Shown: one piece after another, positions 56,926 through 64,000 of the stretch
How the letters are laid out: every line of letters begins with the position of its first letter
How positions within the stretch are numbered: position 1 is the stretch's first letter
Source: Thermothielavioides terrestris NRRL 8126
Lineage: Eukaryota; Ascomycota; Sordariomycetes; Sordariales; Chaetomiaceae
Assembly: GCF_000226115.1 (NCBI RefSeq)
Contig: NC_016462.1
Location: 310,001 to 374,000, forward strand
DNA: 64,000 nt
Direction of reading: 5' to 3'
Program-made: the position numbers and the translations under genes
Notes under the pieces: generated by a model
What the model saw: the letters and a program-made list of their open reading frames with translations, nothing else
The model's database searches: none
What the model was told of the DNA's origin: nothing

Positions 56926-58688
56926 ATGTCGGCGCCAGCGGGCTCAGCACCGCTCCCGCACCGGTCGGTCGCTAACATCCGATCGCCGCCGGGGGCCGGG
57001 CATCACCCGAGTGGGCCATCAACGCCGCTGCGGCCCATCCCGTCCAACTTCGGGTCCCCATCCAGCCTCCGCGCCGACGAGGAAATCATCATCGTCGAGT
57101 TTGGCACCCGCAAGCTGCAGGTGGGCTTTTCGGGCGATCCGGCGCCCAGGGGGTGCGTCTGGTTTGGCCCGGACCAGCAGCGCCGGGTTGGCGATTTCAG
57201 GGAGTGGCAGACCGACTACCGCTACGACTGGCGGAGAGCTGCCCGTCATGGTGATTCCTGGGGCAGGGATCACGAGCTGTGGCAGTACGACGTCCGCGGT
57301 GTGGATTTGGGGCTGGTGGGGGACAAGATTGAGAGGGCCCTGAGCGAGGCGTTTACCAAGTATGTCGTCCCCAGCGGGATTCCCAACTTGCGGATCAACT
57401 CACCAAGGCTAGGTACTTGCTCATTGACTCGCGTCCGCGTCGCATGGTTTGGGTGCTTCCCTCCTCTCTGCCCATACCGCTGCTGTCAGCCGCGCTGGAC
57501 AGCGTCTTCAGCCGGTTCCAACCGCCAACCGTGTCGCTGCTCTCGTCGCCGATTGCCTTGGCCGTCGGCGCTGGTGTACGGTCGGCGCTTGTGGTCGACC
57601 TCGGCTGGAGCGAAACCATCGTCACCAGCGTCTACGAGTACCGCGAGGTGGCTGCCAAGAGAAGCATCCGCGGCGGCAGGATGCTTGTGGAGCAGACACA
57701 CAAACTGCTCGCGAAACATCTCCCCGAAGACCAAGGCGGATCCGAGAGCAAGCAGGAGTACGTCCTAAGCTTTGAGGAATGCAGCGACATCACCACCCGC
57801 ATGGTCTGGTGCAGGCCTCGTCAACACTCCGACGACGACCAGCCCGCTTCTGGCTCGTTGCCCACTGTGCAGGAGCACGATGACGCAGAGCAACCTGGCG
57901 ACTCACCAACGCCTGGGAGAACCAGCACAGTTACCATTCCCTTGAAGTCATGGCTGTCGCCAACGTCGCTGGAGCTTCCCTTTAACGCCCTCTCAGAGCC
58001 CTGCGAGGACGCCTTCTTCGACTCCCATTATTCGCATACCAGCTTCGATGACCATGAACTACCCCTCCCCCTGCTCGTGTACCGCAGCCTTCTGCAGCTC
58101 CCAGTAGATGTCCGGGCGCTCTGCATGTCTCGCATCATATTCACCGGCGGATGCTCCAATGTCCTTGGGCTCCGCGGGCGTATCTTCGATGAAGTCTCCG
58201 AATTAGTCCGAGAGCGAGGCTGGGATCCGGTCCAGGGCAAAGGCGTAGAGCAGTTGCGCGCCAACCCGAAACTGAAGCGAAGGGGAGTCCGTCAGACTGG
58301 TGAGAGCCCCATGGGGGTATCATCGCCGCCCGGTGACGGCGAGGAGCAAGACGGCGTGTGGCACGACGCCGCCAACACGGCGCCCGAGGCGGATCCCATC
58401 GAGGAGCAGCTGCAGAGGGGCATGGACAGGAGACCACGCGTCCAAGGCGAGTTGAGAGCAATCGAGTCGCTGGGGGCCTGGAGCGGGGCGAGCCTGGTCA
58501 CGCATCTCAAGGCGCCGGCCGTTGCCGCGATTGACCGAGAGGTCTGGCTGCAACACGGGGCGGCTGGCGCCGTCAGGGCGAGCGACGTTGACTACAAGGC
58601 GCAGAGGCAGAGTTTGGGGGCCGGCGGGCTGATGCGAGGCTCCGCTGCTGGGTCGGCCTGGACGCTCGGTGTGTGGGGGGCAGTCTGA
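56926..58688 (+). CDS. arp10: Actin-related protein Arp10 (dynactin pointed-end subunit)
   Basis: Two exons (56926-57359, 57413-58688) encode 569 residues; a 53-bp intron joins AFTKY to LLIDSRP. After a disordered Ser/Pro leader of about 48 residues the actin fold begins: EEIIIVEFGTRKLQVGFSGD (phosphate-loop region), VWVLPSSLPIPLLSAALDSV, SLLSSPIALAVGAGVRSALV, VVDLGWSETIVTSVYEYREV, IIFTGGCSNVLGLRGRI and the C-terminal GAWSGASLVTHLKAPAVAAI. An acidic/Pro insert (about 285-325) replaces part of subdomain 4. The divergence from actin and the VxELW/REVW-like end are typical of fungal Arp10/Arp11, part of the dynactin pointed-end complex that supports dynein transport (ro-7 class in Neurospora). 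Arp10 and Arp11 names are used inconsistently, so the symbol is approximate. Confidence 0.85.
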
Positions 58689-60253
58689 GGCGATAATGGA
58701 GGCAGAATGTTCTTAAATAAACGATACCCCTTAGAACCACAAAGAATTCTTGCATTGTCTCTGATGACAGGTGTTGATTTTTTTTTCACGAGGTTCGCCT
58801 GTTTTGCAGGCAGACCTGGATTTTTGGGCAATGCAGTCAATCGTGGTGTGCTCGTTACTGTGGGGATCGCAGCCGTGTGTGTTTACACCCCTGAGTCGTG
58901 TCGTTCAGGGGGACGGTTACGCTCTCTTAACCTTCCCGGTTACTGACTGCAACTGCTAAGGTATGGACTCTTAAACACCGATCTGAGTTTGTGGCCAGTC
59001 TCTGGAAGCAGGCTCTTTGGAGATGACGTCTTTTCTGCCTCCTTCCTTTCTCCTCAGCTTTCAGTTGTTGTGGGCTGGAGCGTGACTTCCTTCCCGTCAA
59101 TTTGGGGCGTCCTCACTTGCACAGAGTCATGCCTCCAACACGCTCCTTCCTAATCCTGAAAGAGCGGCCGCCCTTTGCACTTCTCGCACCTTCTCGTTAT
59201 CATCGCTGTGCCCAGGCAGTCAGTCCCCTTGGCCGTTCCCTTGGCCCTTGCCTTTCAAGCACTGCAAAGCTGCCCTGCAGTCTTCCGCTCAACCCCACTG
59301 TGCTCGTTTCCTTTCTCCGTTTCTCGTCCACATCCTCCGCACCATTTTGCATCGCCAACCTCTTGTTCTTCGTCCAACTCTTCAGCCTTCACCCAGTGTC
59401 TCTGTCAGGGACCTACATCCAACTTTGGCAGCTTGCTACCCTCTTTTCCTGTCCTTTGGCACCTTTTTTGTGTTTTGGGCTTGCATCCAACCTTGACCGT
59501 GTCGTCCTCCTCGCCTTCTCCACAACTTCTCGACTGACTTCTCGACTTCTCGTGTCGACCTCGGACCTGAGTGAGAACCAGGCCGTGCGGCTATTCTCGT
59601 GCACTCCCACCCACCCTCCTTGCGCCTTGGCCCAAGTGAAGAATCATCGGCTTCCCAAGAGCAGCCAACCACCGACTTGCTGCCATTTCTGTACCCTAGG
59701 TATGTGATATTCCTGCAACTCCCATCCATCTGCCCGCGATGTCAGCAATCGGCACCCCCGCCCGAAACACCCACAATCCTCGCAACTCCCGGCCTGCATA
59801 AGCGCGAAGCCCCCGTTGTCGCGTGTTCTCCGCCTGCGCGACAAAATAATGCAGTCTCCGTGCCGCAAGCGTGCTAAGCGCTTGCTTGAGCTGCTGAAAG
59901 AACGCCAAGATGCAGACACTGGCCTCACTCCGCCAATTTTGTTTGCGATAAAACATCTTCTCCAGCTCACCCATCGCTGCAATTTGGTCGAGGTCAACAT
60001 CGACTCGCTCGCAGTGAACCGCCCGTTGACCTCCTACCGCTCACTGCTGCCGACCTTCATCGTATCACAGCTTGAAGGACAGCAACTGACAGAAAAGTGC
60101 AGCGAGAAGGTGTCGGTGCCGCCAATTGCCGGCTTTGTCATTCAGTCGCTGCCATCGGTTTGCGGTCACGAGGATCTATATCCCACCTTGTTCCGCTGGT
60201 ACTATCCACCGCGGCATCGGACATATTACGTCTTCGCCTACATTACACACAAC
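58689..60253. other. Intergenic region with long pyrimidine-rich leader
   Basis: These 1.6 kb contain the arp10 3' flank and then a CT-rich plus-strand tract (about 59100-59700) that probably is promoter or 5' leader of the next gene. An ATG at 59849 is in frame with that gene. Confidence 0.5.
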
Positions 60254-63180
60254 ATGCCGCGCCGCACCTACACTCTTACTGAGCTGCTTGGTCTTCGGAT
60301 GACGCGGACCTCAGGTGATGAAGTCTTGACCCTGAGCGAAAACCCCGAGTTTGGTATGTTGCGAGATTCTCCTGCACTCTCCCGGTCAAGGAACTGACGC
60401 AGCAACCCAACTCTAGCCGACATCCTTCGTCGCCCTGGAAGAGAGTCTTCTTCTGGCTCCAGCTGCAAACCAGCGGCCATCAGGCCTAAGGACGATTCCT
60501 CTGTGACTTCTGACGAACTCGTATTCAAGGGCACCATGAGTCGCCGCTCGGGTCGCGACCTAGCTCGACAAGCGTCTCAGAATTCTATCCGCCACCCCGT
60601 CCGCGACTCTGTCAAGGACCTGGCCCGGGACAATGCCCGCAGACCTGCCCGGGAGTCTGACTCGGAACCCGCTCGTCCCACGGAATGGAAGTATTCTGGC
60701 CGAAGCGAGACCGAGGCCGCCGCTGCAGAGCCGATCCCCGCGCCTACCGGTGCCCCAGCCCAGCGAGACGAAGGCTTTCAGCGTTTCTACAAGGCTGTCG
60801 TCTCACCCACACATGTCCGCGTGACGGCTGGTGGTCGAATTGTCCCCAATACCCGTGGTCCCCCGTCACCGACCTCCAAGCGGTCCAGCGACAACTCAGC
60901 CATGGACAATCAGAGCGCGCCTGATAAACCGGCACTCAGCAAACCAATGGCGGCCCCGATCGGCCTTGGTCAGCCTGTTCCAGTCGTGCCGCAGCTCGTA
61001 GCTGGTTATCCCGCCGGGTTCCAGCCGATGCAGGCTCCAATTTCGTTTGTGCCCATGGCATTGGGAGCTCCCCTGCCTCCTGGATTCTCGTTCGCCCAGT
61101 CTTCTCTCAATCCTGCTGCCGTGGCACCCATGGCACCGGACGGCGCTTTGAAAGACATGCACAACATCAAGGTCGAAGGCGTTCGGTCGGATGCCGCTGC
61201 CCCCAATGACAAGCACGGCCAGGCGGAGATCCCCGGTTTCTTTGACGGCACCAAGCAGTACTTCTACAACGGTCAGCTGATGTACCCTGTTGGAGCGTTT
61301 TCGGCTGCTCTCGGCAGCCCGATGGTGCCCGTTCAGATGGTTGGCATCCCTCACGGCGTTGCGCCGCAGGTTCCGGGGCATTACTTGCAAGCTCAGCCGG
61401 CGCCGCCAGCCCCCTCCGCGGGGACCGGAACGTCATATGCGCCATCGAACCAGAGTCTCTCTGGAATTCCGCCCGTTGTTAACCACATTGTCCCAGCTAA
61501 TGCCAACTTCAATGCGGCTACAGCCCCCCCGATGTCGTCGATCAAGCTCAGCGACATCACGAAGAAGCAGATCGCCTCTTTCAAGCAGAGCCTGAAATAC
61601 CACGAGGATCAGCTCCAGTACAACCGGCACCAGATTGACGAGAAGGACATGGAGAACAAGATCCAAATCATCAAGGGCCACATTCAAAGATTCGAGGCGA
61701 CTCTGACGGCCCAGCTTGAGTACGAGGAAGCGCAGCGCAGGGCCGCCCAGGAGAAGGAGGATAAGAAACCATCCCAGCCTCTTGCAGCCGCTGAACCCGT
61801 CCGAATTCCGTCCCAACCCGTCGCGTCGATGGCACAGACGGAATGCCGAGCCCCGACCTCTGTGAAAGAGACGGACGAGGCGATCAATCGCAAAATTGGG
61901 CTTGCCAGTCACGGTCTCAACGCCAACAGCGGTGAGAGCGGAAAAGCCATGTTTAGAAGTCACGCTGAGCATGGCTTGCCGAATGTACAGACGCTTCCGA
62001 GCGAAGCAGCCCTGGCTCCCATCTTCCAACCCCGTGGTTATGCTTCGACCTGGACGGGCAGTAAGTATGCCAGAGAATTGAAGGCCTATGAGGAGTCAGA
62101 AAAGGGGCTCGCGGCAGCGGAGTCTAAGAATCTGGAGAACATCCGCCTGGGTGAGCAGCGGTCGGTGTCCCAGCCGTTCGCCGCCTCCATGGCAGCAGGG
62201 ACGCATGCTGAGGGCAACCGCAACGCTGGGGTTCAAGACACTCGATCTGACAGGAACACCAAGGCCGGAGGAAAGCAGCAGTCCAATCTCGGAGTGCCGT
62301 ACTTACTTGGCACTCTTCCCAAAGGCGTCAATCCTCGCACCGCCAGGGATCAGGACTACGTGTACAACCGGCCGCTGACCGACGAGGAGCGCCGCGCTCG
62401 CTTTCTGTACTGGGGCAAGGCCCCCAAGTCCGCTGTCAAAGGTCTGCCCAAGTATGATGGGAAGCATTTTTACCCGCCCTCGCCGGTCAAGGAGAGCGCG
62501 GCCGAGCCTGTTGCTCGGGGCAGCACCGAGGATCGCAAGACAGACTCGGATGCCGATCCATTCCGCCCCAAGACACCTGTACAGCGGGGAGATGGCAGGG
62601 GCATGACTGCTAGCGAGGACAACTGCGCCGCTGGCAGACTCGCCAGAAAAATCTCGTTTGAAAGTCAGGTCAATAGCAGCTCGGAGGACTTCATTGCGGG
62701 CGGCGGACCTGCCAAGGGTCGTGACGACAGCACCGATCTCAGCTCTGTTGGTTCCGCTGAGCGCCGCACCGAGAATGCAGTGTAAGTCACCAGGCGTTGC
62801 TTGCACGTTGTAACAGAATGCTGATAGCGTGCTGCAGTGGAAAGCTTTGGGAGTCCGTGCTCAAGAAGGGGCAGAGCAGCAGTGCTCTCTCCTCGACCAC
62901 CGCTCAAGGCTTGCTGCCTCACTATACCGGCAACGCCGCCGCATCGCTGGTTCCGTCGCTGAGCACGAACCAAGCATCCTCCCCCAGAGACGGCGCGCCG
63001 GGTAAGCTTTCGGACGTCCAGGACCTGACCGATGGCGGCGGTGCGCCTCTCTCGGCTGTTCCGGAGAAGCTGGGAGAGAACCGTCCGCCCAACGGCGTGA
63101 GCTCGCTCGAGGACCAGTTCAAGCACCTCAGTATGGATGCCACCAGCCGTCGCAACCTGGGCCCAGCCTTCGGCATGTGA
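60254..63180 (+). CDS. Conserved fungal protein of unknown function with coiled coil (935 aa)
   Basis: Three exons (60254-60353, 60417-62781, 62838-63180) encode 935 residues. The start MPRRTYTLTELLGLR was preferred; an ATG at 59849 stays open in frame and would add 135 residues. After the short N-terminal motif (NPEFADILR across the first splice) the chain is Arg/Asp-rich (SRRSGRDLARQASQNSIR), then Pro/Ala/Met-rich to about 400. One coiled coil lies at about 411-484 (ITKKQIASFKQSLKYHEDQL ... EYEEAQRRAAQEKEDKK). A compact, probably folded block is at about 663-725: GTLPKGVNPRTARDQDYVYN, RPLTDEERRARFLYWGKAPK, YDGKHFYPPSP. Near the end is VSSLEDQFKHLSMDATSRRN. No catalytic or nucleic-acid-binding domain is recognised. 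Function unknown. Confidence 0.82.
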
Positions 63181-63782
63181 GAGTGCTGCGCCCAGTCTTC
63201 GATTGGGAGAGGCACCTGGATGTTATTGATGAGGAAACATGGATTTGACAAGGTGTCAGCCTGCGAGTATATCTTACCAGGTGCTGCACGGATGCGGCCG
63301 CGGCAGTGTTAAGGGTTCTTTACTTCCATGCATATATGCTGTTGCCTTCAGGCCCCCGTGGCGGTTTAATGGATGGATGGATGGATGGATGGGTGAGTCG
63401 ATGGATTCGCCTGTCGGATGGATGTCTGGACCAACAGCATGCTATACCGAGGGCAGCTTACCACTAGTTGATGTAGAATAGGGTTTCTGTAGAACAAGAA
63501 GTGCACTTCAGAATTTAAACACCTGTGCAACACGATGTGGGAGGAAGCATGCATCTGCGATTGAGCCCGTGGCGCAGCGGTCAGCCCTGATGCATACCTT
63601 ACAGAGTAGATGTTAATGGACAACTCCCTACGACCTCCGCCAGAGACACAATGCAACGCAACATATGCTCGGTGACAAGCTATAACTGATCCGTCTCGCC
63701 AGCGGTTCTTCCGTGTCTTCCAGTAAGAACAACAAGAGTGAGGAAAACAACCAACAAAAAATTTGGCAGTTCAACCGCTCAG
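63181..63782. other. Convergent intergenic region
   Basis: These 602 bp hold two 3' flanks, an ATGG microsatellite and a tRNA-like but unconvincing patch near 63565. Confidence 0.45.
63369..63392. repeat. (ATGG)n microsatellite
   Basis: Five to six ATGG units lie about 190 bp beyond the stop of the 935-residue protein, probably in its 3' untranslated region. Confidence 0.93.
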
Positions 63783-64000
63783 TCAGTCCCGATCCAACCA
63801 GCGATCCCACACCCTCTGCGCACCACCCCTTCTTCCTCCTCCGCCGCTATGCTTCCTCGCCCTGCTCTCGGACCCCAGCCCGCCCGCGTACCGGGCCTCC
63901 TCCTCCTCCCAGGCGCGGCGCTCAACCGTCTTGCGGGCCAGGTAGGCGCGGGCGAAGCGCCAGGCCTCCGTGTCGGCTAGGTTCCAGGCCTCGACGGCGT
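63783..64000 (-). CDS. 3' end of an unidentified gene (partial)
   Basis: A minus-strand frame is open from the window edge to a TGA at 63783-63785, giving the last 72 residues of a protein. The first 45 residues look like real coding sequence (EAWNLADTEAWRFARAYLAR, KTVERRAWEEEEARYAGG), helical and rich in Trp, Arg and Glu. The end is Gly/Arg-rich with RVWDRWLDRD. Because it has no start in the window it would be missed by start-based ORF finding. Family and function are unknown; the main body lies beyond 64000. Confidence 0.6.
   Translation of the reverse strand, partial: AVEAWNLADTEAWRFARAYLARKTVERRAWEEEEARYAGGLGSESRARKHSGGGGRRGGAQRVWDRWLDRD

Noticed and set aside
63563..63640. tRNA-like start GAGCCCGTGGCGCAGCGG
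   Set aside because: Resembles an A-box region, but no B-box GGTTCRANNCC, no acceptor-stem pairing and no anticodon stem could be folded.

Overview
This window is nuclear DNA of a filamentous ascomycete, most likely a Sordariomycete (Sordariales/Chaetomiaceae-like; an inference, not a search result). The basis is GC-rich codon third positions, about 35 short introns (mostly 51-127 bp, GT-AG), genes packed on both strands, and a purely housekeeping gene set of fungal type (HYM1/Mo25, Sfi1, Yen1, Arp10, Snf12, PDK1/Pkh kinase). I see no transposon, plasmid, CRISPR array, rRNA or confident tRNA.

Layout. 1.5-8.3 kb: an unusual protein kinase with a DLE instead of DFG motif (-), a dienelactone-hydrolase family protein (+) and an MscS channel with an EF hand (-). 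10.2-20.4 kb: mitochondrial seryl-tRNA synthetase (+), converging on a single-exon 8.1-kb gene for a giant repeat-rich coiled-coil protein (-). 21.5-25.4 kb: YggS/PLP-homeostasis protein (-), an F-box protein (+) and a possibly broken AT-hook reading frame (+). 26.3-34.4 kb: HYM1/Mo25 (-), ribosomal protein uL24/L26 (-), the centrin-binding protein Sfi1 (-) and a 60-residue, three-exon twin-CX9C gene matching NDUFAF8 (+). 34.5-45.9 kb: cytosolic isoleucyl-tRNA synthetase (-), a BTB protein (-) and two fungal proteins of unknown function (-). 47.5-58.7 kb: PDK1/Pkh kinase (+), SWI/SNF subunit Snf12 (+), Holliday-junction resolvase Yen1/GEN1 (-) and dynactin Arp10 (+). 60.3-64 kb: a 935-residue protein of unknown function (+) and the 3' end of a gene running off the window (-).

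The genes are not an operon or a metabolic cluster. Loose themes are translation (two tRNA synthetases, uL24), cytoskeleton and spindle pole or polarity (Sfi1, Arp10, HYM1, PDK1), chromatin and repair (Snf12, Yen1) and mitochondria (SerRS, NDUFAF8). The most interesting items are the giant coiled-coil gene with two independent repeat systems and a recent 195-bp internal duplication, the tiny NDUFAF8-like gene, and five introns that are a multiple of three and stop-free. Exon boundaries below were placed by hand from GT/AG signals, reading-frame continuity and family similarity; all splice-derived lengths are models.
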